Position numbers and translations under genes: made by a program
Part shown: piece after piece, positions 19,627 to 29,661 of the stretch
Position numbering within the stretch: position 1 is the stretch's first letter
Layout of the letters: the number at the start of each line of letters is the position of its first letter
The notes under the pieces: generated by a model
The model's database searches: none
What the model saw: the letters and a program-made list of their open reading frames with translations, nothing else
What the model was told of the DNA's origin: nothing
Source of the DNA: Acidobacterium sp. S8
GTDB lineage: Bacteria; Acidobacteriota; Terriglobia; Terriglobales; Acidobacteriaceae
Assembly: GCF_009765985.1 (NCBI RefSeq)
Contig: NZ_LMUM01000021.1
Span: 62,001 to 126,000, forward strand
Reading direction: 5' to 3'
DNA length: 64,000 bases

Positions 19627-22296
19627 TTACCGACTTGCGATCGCTTTCTCTGAAGAGAGGTGCAGGGTCTGCTCAGGAATGTTCCAGCCCGACACGACGA
19701 CAACGGCATTCTGCGGAGTATGTGGCGGCAGAGTCGCCGTCAGCACGCGCGATTCTCCCGGCATAAGCGAGACATAGTTATCAGACCACATGACGGGCGC
19801 AATATCTTCACCGTGAGCGTCACGCGCTGCTACCGATACCTGGAAGGCCAGCGACTTCGATTCATTCTGCAACCGCACCTGTACGGTTCTTCCCTCTGCG
19901 GATGCCATTACATGCGCAGTCACCTTGGTCTTTGGCAAAGACATGAGCTCCGTCATGTTCTCATGCTGAATCGCCGGCGTATGGGTGTAGTTTGTCTTTG
20001 CCCAATCGAAGGTCGTCAGAGTCGAAGGCACCCAGTAAAAGTTACGGCTGACTACTTCCCCCGATGCTTTCTTAAGCGTCAGATCCACGAAATAGACCTT
20101 CGAATCGGAAGAGAAAGCCGTATCGGGAATCGCGATCGCACGCTGCGAGGTATCTGCGTCCAGCGTCAGCTTCGATTCCTTGCTGAATACTTCCTTCTGC
20201 TGCAGATCATAGACCTTCGCCGCAACTTGAAGTGTTGGCGAGCTTTGATACGTACTGTTCACCACGACGACGCTGTGATCGTCGTAAGAATACTGCACAT
20301 GCACCGGCTCACAGGCTTTCTTAGTGCCGTAGTACCCGCCGCCAGCATCGAGATAATAGTCATACAGATGCCAGATCGTCGAAGGCCACGCATTGTTCAG
20401 CATCCACTGGATGACGCCCGTGGACGTGTACTTATTCCGCGAGTAAGCCTCGAACATTGCGCGCTCGCCGTTATAAGTCATCGCCTGCGCAACGCGTACA
20501 TAGTCGCTGAGGTTCTCCGGCGTGCCGTAGGTCGCCTTCATCGCATCGTCAAAAACAGTGAGCGTCTTAAAGCCTCCACCACCGTTGTGCAGCGACCACG
20601 CCGGGCTTGTTGTAGGCCATGTGGCGTCCTCCGGCAGGAATCGGCGCAGGCTGCTGATATTGGGAATCGCAGGTCCAGGGCTCGTCTCCGTATTGAAGCC
20701 GTATCCGCCGCCATGCTTATCCGTGTCCACATACCAGTATGATGGCGCCACGTAGTCGTAAGGCCCGCTCATCTTCACGCCGCTCTTCCCGCTCACAGTG
20801 GTCGGCGTTGCAGAGGCGGAAGACAAAGTGGGATTCGGCCAGTGTGTTTGTGATTCCACATCGAGATACATTTTCTCTACATCCGCAGGTGGCGGATTAT
20901 CGCTGCCATTCAGCCACACCAACAAGCTCGCGTGCTGACGAATGCGGAGCATCTGCGATTCCAGTGAAGCCTTCGCTACCTGATAATTTTCCGGCGTCCA
21001 CTTATCCCAGTGCTCCCACTGGTCGCAACAGCACCAGCCCAGCATCACCAGGATTCCCTGCTCATCCGCAAGCTGGAAGAAATCTTCTGTCTCCAGTTTG
21101 CCTTCCAGCCGAATTATGTTCAGATGCATGTCGCGGACCAGTGCGAATTGATCGCGCAGCCGATTCGGCTCTTCGCGCAGCAGCATGTCCTGTGACCATC
21201 CCGCGCCGCGAATCAGAATCGGCTTGCCATTCACGCGGAAGAGGCGATATCCCTTGTCCGTCATCTCTGACGTCATCTCGCGAATCCCAAAGCGCACCGA
21301 CTTTTCATCGGACACTTTGCCGCCTTGAGTAAATTTGAGAGTGAGAGTTTCCAGATGCGGTGTTCCCATCTGGTAAGGCCACCAGACATTCGGATTCTTT
21401 ACCTGTAACTGCTTATACGTCTCCGGATCGAAGACGACTGTCTTGTCTTCATGCGGCTGCAACTCCACATTCTGCTCGATGTGAATACCTGCCACTGTGC
21501 CGGTTACATTTCCACTTACAGCCTTGTCGGTCGCATTATGCAGCTCCGCATACACCGTCAGATCAGCCTGCTTCAGCGAAGCATCTGTAAAATGCGCCAC
21601 TGCCATGGGCGAGCGCAACGCGACTGGTCCACTCGACACCAGATCGACCGGCCCCCACAAGCCCGTGTTCTTATCCGGCGGACACGGGTTCCAGTCGACC
21701 CAGTTGATTCCCAGGTCTTTCTCTGTCGGAGCAAACGTTTCGACCGCGACTACATTCGCCTTGCCCGCCACCGCGGCATCCGTCACATCAAACTCATACG
21801 TTCTATACGCGCCCGCTACCTGTGTGGAATCAGCAATACGCTTCCCATTCACCCAGATATTCGCGCGATAGTTGATCCCGCCGAAGCGTAGCCATAGCGT
21901 CCGTCCCTTCTGGGCTGTGGGGACGGTAAATTCCTTGCGATACCACCACGCGCAGCGGTAAGGACTGTCATCCGGCATCGGCAGGTTGGCAAAGTTATGC
22001 CCAACCGGATAAGTGGTTCCGGGAATGTCGCGCAGATTCGTTCCGAAGTAAAGATCTTTATACGTGCCAGCCGCCACCTGCACAGCCAGCACTGTCGCTG
22101 GCACTGCAGTCGTATACCAGCCTTCAGGATGAAAGCTTGTGGTCGAAATCGTTGCGCCTTCAGTCTGCAACTTGCAGGCCGATTGCACGCTCCAGCCTTC
22201 GTGAAGCGCCAAGGCGGAAGAAGCATCTGCATGAGCCGCAAACGAAACAAACATAATCAAAACGAGTGCAACGGAAGTGACACAACGGCGCAGCAT
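19627..22296 (-). CDS. Secreted GH2 glycosidase, exo-beta-D-glucosaminidase (CsxA) type
   Basis: 889 residues from the ATG at 22296; GGAGG lies 11 bases upstream, and the longer frame would start inside it. Signal peptide: MLRRCVTSVALVLIMFVSF, cleavage near AHA-DA. GH2 order is sugar-binding domain (about 40-220), Ig-like domain, TIM barrel (about 345-560), then C-terminal Ig-like domains. The acid/base motif is WLNGSDNPPP with Asp466 in place of the usual Asn-Glu, and the nucleophile motif is GFNTETSPGP with Glu537. Both match exo-beta-glucosaminidases (CsxA Asp469/Glu541) rather than galactosidases. It should release glucosamine from chitosan oligomers; mannosidase-like relatives are the alternative. 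It sits directly downstream of a broken TonB receptor. Confidence 0.88.
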   Translation of the reverse strand: MLRRCVTSVALVLIMFVSFAAHADASSALALHEGWSVQSACKLQTEGATISTTSFHPEGWYTTAVPATVLAVQVAAGTYKDLYFGTNLRDIPGTTYPVGHNFANLPMPDDSPYRCAWWYRKEFTVPTAQKGRTLWLRFGGINYRANIWVNGKRIADSTQVAGAYRTYEFDVTDAAVAGKANVVAVETFAPTEKDLGINWVDWNPCPPDKNTGLWGPVDLVSSGPVALRSPMAVAHFTDASLKQADLTVYAELHNATDKAVSGNVTGTVAGIHIEQNVELQPHEDKTVVFDPETYKQLQVKNPNVWWPYQMGTPHLETLTLKFTQGGKVSDEKSVRFGIREMTSEMTDKGYRLFRVNGKPILIRGAGWSQDMLLREEPNRLRDQFALVRDMHLNIIRLEGKLETEDFFQLADEQGILVMLGWCCCDQWEHWDKWTPENYQVAKASLESQMLRIRQHASLLVWLNGSDNPPPADVEKMYLDVESQTHWPNPTLSSASATPTTVSGKSGVKMSGPYDYVAPSYWYVDTDKHGGGYGFNTETSPGPAIPNISSLRRFLPEDATWPTTSPAWSLHNGGGGFKTLTVFDDAMKATYGTPENLSDYVRVAQAMTYNGERAMFEAYSRNKYTSTGVIQWMLNNAWPSTIWHLYDYYLDAGGGYYGTKKACEPVHVQYSYDDHSVVVVNSTYQSSPTLQVAAKVYDLQQKEVFSKESKLTLDADTSQRAIAIPDTAFSSDSKVYFVDLTLKKASGEVVSRNFYWVPSTLTTFDWAKTNYTHTPAIQHENMTELMSLPKTKVTAHVMASAEGRTVQVRLQNESKSLAFQVSVAARDAHGEDIAPVMWSDNYVSLMPGESRVLTATLPPHTPQNAVVVVSGWNIPEQTLHLSSEKAIASR

Positions 22297-22324
22297 GCAG
22301 ATACTTTCCTCCAATATTTCCTGC

Positions 22325-25300
22325 TTAAAAGTTGAACTTCAGGCCAAGCTGTACGATACGTGGCTGATGGGCGCTCAGTACCGTTCCATAAGTCGCGCCA
22401 TCGTTCACCGTCGTGTCGACTCCAGCATAGCTTGTGTGGTTGAAGGTATTAAAACTCTCCAGCCGGAACTGAAATGAGCTCTGCTCATACACCTTGATAT
22501 TTTTCATCAGCGAAATATCCCAGTTCTGCTGTCCCGGCCCAAGAATGGAATTCTTCTTCGCATTTCCGGGCGTGATTTGATCGCTCGGCGGCCCTGCAAA
22601 TACCGAGGTGTTGAACCATGTCGAATTCACGTCTCCGCTATGCGGCGCGCCGGAATTCGGATTGCCTACCTGGTTCGGACGTACCGTATTTCCCAACACT
22701 CCGGTGTTCAATCCAATGCCGCCGGGATCAGAGCCATCTGACTCCGACGGATCCATCCAATGCCCTGAGTTCACTGCAATAATCCCCGAAAACTGCCATC
22801 CGCCCAGCGGATGGCCCTGCAAGTCCGTGCTGCTCTTTGAAGAACGGCAATTGATAAACAAAGTCAGCGTTGAACACCTGCCGCTGATCGAAACGCGCGT
22901 AGCTGTACTCGCTCTTCAGGTCATAGGTGTATTGCGGCACCGTGTAATTCGGGTCGCAAGGCACATTGCTCAAATTCTTTGACCACGTGTAGTTGATCGT
23001 CAGCAGCGAATCAGCGGTAAAACGCTTCTGCAGGCTCGCCTGCAGCGAATTGTAATTGGAAATGAAGATCGGCAGGTACATATCAATTCCCGAATAGCCG
23101 ATGTAAGGGCGCAGCGGATTCGCATAATTCTCGTTCCCTGAATTGATGCCACCCGGCGTATACACATCAGGATAATTGGCAGCGCCGCTATAACTCGCAT
23201 ACGCTCCGGCCACCGGTTGATTGATGTCCGCTACCGCCAGCAGGTGCGTGCCTTTGCTGCCGTAGTAGCCGAGATCCGCAATGATGTTATAAGGCAGTTC
23301 CTTCTGGATATCGAGATCCCAGTTCTGCGTGTAGGGCTGTTTGAACTTTGGCGCTGTTGCACTCAACGGCAGCGGCGTGTTGTTCGGCGCAGCATGTGCC
23401 GATCCCGGATTATCCATCGGCGCATTATAGATCGTCAAAAGGTGGATTGCTGAAGACACTATTCTCTACAAATCCCACACCCGGCGATTCGATGAACATG
23501 CCGTAGCCGCCGCGCACTGACATCTTGCCTTGTCCCATCGGATCCCATGCGAAGCCAATGCGCGGCGCGAAACCCAGATTCACCTGGTTAGAAACAGCCG
23601 TGCCATAAGGCGAATTTTTGCCGCCGATAATGATTCCGTTCAACGAGTCGTAATTCGGATTAGTGTTGCTCGTGCCATCGCACGGCATCGTATCCGGTGT
23701 GCAGATATATCCGGAGTTATCCAGCACCGGCGCGTGGCTCGGATCGTAGGTTGCAGGATCGAAGCTGGTCGCATGCCCCTTTGCATCTGTGGGCTGGCGG
23801 AATAGCGAATAGCGAACGCCGTAGCTCAGCGTCAGGTCAGGACGCAGACGAAATTCATCCTGCGCATAGCCTCGAATTCATTCTGATCGATAATCGCCCT
23901 GTTATCCACCTGCGACTGCTGAAAATAAGTCGACTGTCTCAACAGGAGTAGGCATACTCCTGCCGCCATTCTGCTGCGGGATCATCGTTCGTGGTATCGG
24001 GGTCGCCGAAATAAGCAGCCGGTGTTACCTGGTACCGAAGGTTCCAGCGTTGTTGCCACCTGCATTTTCTGACTTCTGATAGTGGTAGTAGGTGCCGCCA
24101 AACTTCAGCGTGTGCCGTCCGAGTATCCACGTCAGGTTGTCGAAGATGTTGTGATTCTTATTGTAATCCTTGTAATCACCAAATCCTGAGATGCTCGCGA
24201 GCGAAGTGCCGAACGACAAGCTGGGTATGCGATTCAGTGTCTCCGGGTATGCCAGTGTGATCGCACCCACCACATCCGGAGAATTGGCTGCCGCAAACTG
24301 ACCAACGTTCGTGCTCAACACCGCACCATATGACCACGCATATTCCAGCTGGTTCAGTAGTGTTGGCTTGAAGACGGTATTCAAGCTCGCCGCAATGTTC
24401 TTGCCGGGTGATTGGGTGCTTGTTGCCGCGACATTCGGAATCGGATTGCTATTGAACAGACCGCCGCCTTCCACCGTCGGAATCGTATCGTTCATGATGC
24501 GGATCCAGCCGGACCACTTGCTGTTGAACGTGTGGTCGACGCGTCCGATCTCCTGCCGGTAATTAAAAATATTGCTCGAGTTCGACGTCAGCGTGTCGCC
24601 AATCGGATCCTGCGGCAGATTCACATGCGAGTACACATCTTTCAGGTAAGCCAGCGCTGCCGGATTCACCATGTTCGCCGGAATGCTGGTCGTCGACGCT
24701 CCTGCCGGGCAGTACGTATTGCCACTGGCATCCGTCGCCAATGGCGCAGTGCACACTGGAAAGGCAAAGTTATAAGCGCCCTTCGCACCGCGCTCATCCG
24801 CGTTGGGCGCGATACCTGTTGAGGGGCTCGATTCCACCACGCGGCGCACCTCCTCTGAGAAGAAGAAAAACGTTTTGCTCTTATCTACGTTGTAGTGGCC
24901 TGGAATGAAGATGGGCCCGCCAATCGTTCCGCCAAAATCGTTGTAGCGCAGCGGCGTGCGGTCAAGCGCAGGCGATTGAAAGTGCTTATTCTCCCAGGTA
25001 TTCGCATCGAGCACATCATTGCGGAAGAACTCATATACGCCGCCGTGAAAACTTGATTTACCCGACCGCGTGATGACGTTGATCTGGCCGCCTGAGCTGC
25101 GCCCATACTCCGCGTTGTAGTTGCCGCGCAGCACCTTGAACTCGTCAATCGCATCCACGCTCGGATAATTCAGAAGCGTAAAGTTTCCGCCGCGATCTAC
25201 GTTGTCTGCGCCATCCACTGTCCAGTTGTTGCCGGTGCCGAAGCTGCCGTTCAGCGAGAAGGCCGTCTCGTTCGTCGCGCCACCCGGCGCGCTCACGCCC

Positions 25301-25858
25301 GCATAGAGAAAATCTCCACCCAGGTCTGAAGTCACGCCCGGCATCAGTGCCACCAGCTCTTCGTAGTTGCGGCTCTGCAGCGCCAGCTCACGCACCTGCG
25401 TGCCCGTAATCAGACCAGTAGCGGCAGCCGGTTGCGTATCCACCTGCAAGGGATTAGCCTGCACCGAGACGGTTTCTGTAGCCGCGCCAATCGGCAGCAC
25501 TTCGTTGAACGTGAGCTTGTCGTTCACATTCAGCGTGATCCCCTACTTCGGACACTTTCTTGAAGCCTGCCGCTTCCACTGTCACCATGTACTTGCCAAT
25601 CGGCAGCTGCGGCGCAGAATAGTCGCCACCTTTATTCGTCGTCACAACGCGCAACACCGCGCCGCGATCCGTATTGGTAATCGTGACTTTCGCTCCTGGA
25701 ACTACAGCGCCCGAGTTGTCGGTCACTGTACCCAGAATCGTTCCCGTCACTTCCTGCGCTACGATCGCACCACCCAGCGCCATGACGATGAACATTGCCA
25801 GCACAGCCGCCACTCGCCCGCGGTGACAGAGATAGCCTGCATGAATTTCGGACAGCAT
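22325..25858 (-). pseudogene. Oar-like TonB-dependent receptor, frameshifted pseudogene
   Basis: Joined across frames this is a receptor of about 1,180 residues. The start ATG at 25858 has GGAGG seven bases upstream and a signal peptide. The regulatory domain reads VTGTILGTVTDNSGAVVPGA. The plug has ITGTQVRELALQSRNYEELV and GRSSGGQINVITRSGKSSFH, and the barrel ends in the aromatic tail IVQLGLKFNF. Reading must change frame near 25541 (extra base in a four-base C run), 24030, 23943, 23877, 23440 and 22840; all look like single-base events. Each piece still aligns with the family, so decay is recent or the assembly is poor here. Neighbouring long receptors are intact, which favours true decay. 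It was likely the outer-membrane importer for the GH2 product. Confidence 0.85.
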
Positions 25859-25942
25859 GATGAGACCTCCAAAATTGCGGGGAATTGCTCCGGTCCTCAT
25901 CTTTGGGCTTTCCCCTGAGAAATTCCGATCTAAGAACGTCGG

Positions 25943-25964
25943 AATATTGAAACGTTTGAATATT
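25943..25964. promoter_or_regulatory. LacI-type operator upstream of the receptor pseudogene
   Basis: A 22-base near-perfect palindrome centred on CG: left half AATATTGAAAC, right half GTTTGAATATT, with one mismatched pair. It lies 85 bases upstream of the receptor start and just after the end of the LacI gene, where a repressor of this locus would be expected to bind. Confidence 0.7.
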
Positions 25965-26022
25965 GGAAATAGAGGTCACAACGGGCGGTTGTCAAGAAGA
26001 AAATGAATGCGATAAAGATCGT

Positions 26023-27093
26023 TTATTTGGGCCGCGTAGAATTGCGGATCACGATCGAAGGAGGCAGGAGCTTTAGTACAGGCTCGTTTGCGTCGCTCTC
26101 CTCTTCTCGTTCAAGAGACTTCAAGATCCATTCCGTGCCGATCATGCCCATCTCTTCCATCGGCTGGCAGACCGTCGTAATCGCCGGAGTGCTGAAGGCT
26201 GCCGGTGGAACACCATCAAAGCCAATCACGGAGCAGTCTTCCGGAACTCGCACGCCGGTCTCACATAGTCCGCGCAATGCGCCAAGCGCCGTCAAATCAT
26301 CAAACGCCATCAGCGCCGTAAACTTGCGTCGCGACCGAACCAGCTCCCTCGTCAGCTCCACTCCACCATCAAAACCCGAATTCGCATCGAGCATCGCGGG
26401 CAACTGACGCACCAGCTTCGGGTCAATCGTCAGCTTCCGCTCTGCAGCAAATTGCTCGATGCCACGCCAGCGATTCACGCTGTCATGCAAACTCTCGGGT
26501 CCGCGTATGAACGCAATCTTCCTGTGTCCAAGTGCGTAGAGATGATCGAGAGCTTTATACGCACCCGCGGCGTTGTCCACCAGTACCGAGCTGATGCGGC
26601 TCTCTGTCAGATCGCGCCCGATCACTACCGTGGGAATTTTATGCTTCTCCATGTCGGCAAGCAGATCGGTCTCCGCGAACAACCAGTTCGCAACAACGAT
26701 CAATCCCTCCACCCGCCGGTCGAGAAGCATTCCCAGATAGCCCTCAAACTGCTTGCGCTCGTTATTCGCATCCATGATGATCGGCAGGTATCCCGTCGGA
26801 TGCAGCGCCTTCTCAATGCCCCGCAAAATCAGCGTGCAGAATGGATCGGAGATGTCGAAGATCATCACGCCGATCGTTCGGCTTCGGCGGCTGCGCAGCG
26901 ATTGTGCGAAGGCATTCGGCCTGTATCCGAGCGTGGCAGCCGTCCTGCGAATGTGCTCTTTCGTGCGCGCCGCAACATAGCGCGAGAGTGGCGCTTCATT
27001 CAGAACGATCGAAACCGTCGAAGCAGAAAATCCGCTCTTGTGTGCCACATCCAGGATGGTTACGCGGTTACTTGTTTTCTTGCGACCGACCAA
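26023..27093 (-). CDS. LacI family transcriptional regulator
   Basis: 356 residues with a TTG start at 27093. HTH and hinge: VTILDVAHKSGFSASTVSIV, then LGYRPNAFAQSLRSRRSRTI. The periplasmic-binding-like effector domain follows (IGVMIFDISDPFCTLILRGI, HRKIAFIRGPESLHDSVNRW, FDDLTALGALRGLCETGVRV, VIGFDGVPPAAFSTPAITTV). The effector is probably a sugar released by the neighbouring glycosidases. It lies between the two GH2 modules on the same strand, with a matching operator just downstream. Confidence 0.93.
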   Translation of the reverse strand: MVGRKKTSNRVTILDVAHKSGFSASTVSIVLNEAPLSRYVAARTKEHIRRTAATLGYRPNAFAQSLRSRRSRTIGVMIFDISDPFCTLILRGIEKALHPTGYLPIIMDANNERKQFEGYLGMLLDRRVEGLIVVANWLFAETDLLADMEKHKIPTVVIGRDLTESRISSVLVDNAAGAYKALDHLYALGHRKIAFIRGPESLHDSVNRWRGIEQFAAERKLTIDPKLVRQLPAMLDANSGFDGGVELTRELVRSRRKFTALMAFDDLTALGALRGLCETGVRVPEDCSVIGFDGVPPAAFSTPAITTVCQPMEEMGMIGTEWILKSLEREEESDANEPVLKLLPPSIVIRNSTRPK

Positions 27094-27208
27094 AACTATC
27101 CGCCTTCAGGAAGAGTCTGCACATGAAGCACAAAGCATAGCACCCGCGCTGGCTTCTATTGAAAAACGCGAGATTGTCTTCCTTCCTGCGGATGAATCGT
27201 CAGCGGAG

Positions 27209-29533
27209 CTACACAGTCTCCGCCTTAGCCTGTCGAATCGCAATCTCTACCGTCTGGCTTCCCAGCCTTGGGTGCTTCGCCGTCAGCCGAACCGTCCCGG
27301 CCTCTTCTTTCGCGCGCACCCACACCGCGCCCGTACCGCCGATCAAGCCGAACGGATTATCTCCAATCAACTCCGCCGGACCTTCGAGTGTCAGCACGAT
27401 TGGATCGTTCGCAAAAGGCCGGATCGCATCAAACTCATCGGTCACTCGCAGAACCACGCGCGTCGTATCCGCGCCATCGCCCATCAGCTCATGATCGTCG
27501 GCAAGAATCGCGAACTTCTGATCTGCTCCCAATCCGGAGAGCGTCTTTGAAATCACCTGCTTGCCATTCAAATACCCGTCGATGCGCAGGTCGCCCCATT
27601 TCCACTCCGACTTCGTCAGGTCCACGCTAAAAGGCGCATATTTCAAATGACCAAACTGTTCCTTGTCCGGATCAACCTCAGCTAACGGCTTCCAGTCACC
27701 GTTATTTTTTACAAAGAGTTTGAGATGATCGCAGTTCGAACAGATCATCGCCACGGTAAAGTGCGTAGCCTCATCGCTCGATGCCCAGTGGAACGCTGGC
27801 TCCAGCACAATCTCTTCGTCCGGATCGCACTGCGACTTGTAAAAACCCGCAGCTGGCTTCGGTTCGCGGAAGATATCGAAAACACCGTGGTAGCAGATGC
27901 GGTCCCCCGCGCCGAAATCACTGTGCGTGTTGTAGTCGAAGGCGCACCACGCGATGCCGCCCGCGTACTGCGGGTTCGAGGCCAGCTGGTTATGGACCCG
28001 AGCATGCCGAATCGTGTGCTCACGCTGATGCGCATCGTCATCGATCGTCTTTGTCGGGAACGTATGCCCCACAAACTCCGTGTTCAGATAACGCGGATGG
28101 TTAGGCTCCTTGAGCGGCCAGCCGAAATCGTTCATGGTAAACACATCTTCCAGAAACTCCGATTCCTGGAAGTAGCGAATACCGCCCGTCTGCCGCGTGG
28201 GATCGAGCTTGTGCGCCATCGCATTCGTGCGCGTGTAGAAGTCGTGGTTGTCGCGCGATTCGTTGATGCGCACGCCCCACAGCACAATGGACGGGTGATT
28301 CCAGTCGCGCCGGATCATGCGGCTCACGTTGTCGACGGAAATATCCTGCCACGGCTTATCGCCAATGTGCTGCCAGCCCGGAATCTCTTCCAATACCAGT
28401 AGCCCATACTCATCGCAGGCATCCAGAAAATGCCGCGACTGCGGATAGTGCGACGTGCGCACGATGTTGCAGTGAAACTGCTTTCGCAGAATATAAGCGT
28501 CTCGCTTCTGCGCCCGTCCCGGCATCGCCTGCCCGACAAATGGAAATGTCTGGTGCCGATCGAGCCCGCGCAGCTTGATGATCTTGCCGTTCAGCTCAAA
28601 TCCATGGTCTGTAAATTGCGCTTCGCGAAAACCGATGCGCCGCGTGTCTTCATCCACCACATTGGAGCCGCGCAGCAGCTGCACCTTCACCGTATAGAGC
28701 TTCGGACTCTTCAGATCCCAAAGTTGAATCCCGGTCAGCTTTCCAAACGCAATTACATGGCTCGCCGGTTCCGCAGCCGCACCTGACGGGGCAACTTTCT
28801 GGGTAGCTTTCGCCACTGTCTTCTCGCCATCGAGCAGCGTAGCCTCCAGCGTCAACGTCTCGCGCAAAGCTTCCAGATGCTGCACGAAGCACTCAACATC
28901 GAGTGAGGGCGAACCGCTCAATGAATCCTTGGGCTGAGCAAAAATATTTTCGATGAAGGTCGCAGGAACCACGCGCAACGACACTTCGCGATAGATGCCC
29001 CCAAAGGTCAGGTAATCGATCTGATATCCGAATGGAGGGATATCCGGGCGCTCCGTCGAATCCACATCCACAGCCAGCACATTGTCGCCATCGAAATTCA
29101 AATGTGGCGTCAGCTCAAATGAGAACGGCGTATAGCCGCCTTTGTATTCGCCCAGCCTCTGCCCATTGAGCCAGACAGTCGAAGCCGTCATCACGCCCTC
29201 AAAATCTACAAAGACTCGCTTGCCGCGCGCTTCCGCAGGCACGCGAAATTTGCGCCGGTAAAGCGAAACAAACTCATACTCCTTGTCATCGAATCCGTGC
29301 CACGGAAGCTTGATATTGGTGTGCGGGACCACCACGCGATCGAATCCGGAGTCATCGAACGTAGCCTCATGGCCACCCTCAACAAACTTCGGGCTATACC
29401 GCCAGCCGCGATTCATCGCGAGAACCATGCGGCCCTCGCTACCTTCGTGCTGCTCCTGCGCAAACACTTTGCCGCCCACTGCCGCTCCAGCCAGCAGTGC
29501 GCTGCTGGTCTTCATAAAATCGCGCCTGTCCAT
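27209..29533 (-). CDS. Tat-exported GH2 glycosidase, beta-galactosidase-like
   Basis: 774 residues from the ATG at 29533, four bases after GGGAGGAA; the frame opens at 29554 but that start would precede the binding site. A Tat signal is evident: MDRRDFMKTSSALLAGAAVG. GH2 domains follow in order: jelly-roll sugar-binding (RKFRVPAEARGKRVFVDFEG, STVWLNGQRLG), Ig-like, TIM barrel with acid/base Glu425 (LWGVRINES) and nucleophile Glu486 (YLNTEFVG), then extra C-terminal beta domains. Beta-galactosidase is the default call; glucuronidase or another exo-activity is possible. The catalytic pair is canonical Asn-Glu, unlike the upstream GH2. It carries a regulatory 15-mer in its 5' leader. Confidence 0.88.
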   Translation of the reverse strand: MDRRDFMKTSSALLAGAAVGGKVFAQEQHEGSEGRMVLAMNRGWRYSPKFVEGGHEATFDDSGFDRVVVPHTNIKLPWHGFDDKEYEFVSLYRRKFRVPAEARGKRVFVDFEGVMTASTVWLNGQRLGEYKGGYTPFSFELTPHLNFDGDNVLAVDVDSTERPDIPPFGYQIDYLTFGGIYREVSLRVVPATFIENIFAQPKDSLSGSPSLDVECFVQHLEALRETLTLEATLLDGEKTVAKATQKVAPSGAAAEPASHVIAFGKLTGIQLWDLKSPKLYTVKVQLLRGSNVVDEDTRRIGFREAQFTDHGFELNGKIIKLRGLDRHQTFPFVGQAMPGRAQKRDAYILRKQFHCNIVRTSHYPQSRHFLDACDEYGLLVLEEIPGWQHIGDKPWQDISVDNVSRMIRRDWNHPSIVLWGVRINESRDNHDFYTRTNAMAHKLDPTRQTGGIRYFQESEFLEDVFTMNDFGWPLKEPNHPRYLNTEFVGHTFPTKTIDDDAHQREHTIRHARVHNQLASNPQYAGGIAWCAFDYNTHSDFGAGDRICYHGVFDIFREPKPAAGFYKSQCDPDEEIVLEPAFHWASSDEATHFTVAMICSNCDHLKLFVKNNGDWKPLAEVDPDKEQFGHLKYAPFSVDLTKSEWKWGDLRIDGYLNGKQVISKTLSGLGADQKFAILADDHELMGDGADTTRVVLRVTDEFDAIRPFANDPIVLTLEGPAELIGDNPFGLIGGTGAVWVRAKEEAGTVRLTAKHPRLGSQTVEIAIRQAKAETV

Positions 29534-29548
29534 CTTTCCTCCCACGGA

Positions 29549-29563
29549 ATGCAACCGTTTTCA
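29549..29563 (-). promoter_or_regulatory. LacI/cre-like operator before the GH2 gene
   Basis: Read on the coding strand: TGAAAACGGTTGCAT, a CG-centred imperfect palindrome that nearly fits the LacI/CcpA consensus. The identical 15 bases recur at 35724-35738 upstream of a TonB receptor. It sits just ahead of the ribosome-binding site. Confidence 0.55.
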
Positions 29564-29614
29564 ATGCCGAGATAAAACAATAAATCATCCGCGCAAAGCA
29601 CGCAGCAAAAAGAA

Positions 29615-29647
29615 AAGCGGCGCGGAATACTTCATTCCGCGCCGCTT
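29615..29647 (-). terminator. Rho-independent terminator of the TonB receptor gene
   Basis: Perfect 14-base arms (29615-29628 and 29634-29647, core GCGGCGCGGAAT) with a five-base loop. Read leftward it is followed by a T-rich run (CTTTTCTTTTTG). It starts 15 bases after the receptor stop. Confidence 0.9.
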
Positions 29648-29661
29648 CTTACATGCTAGGT

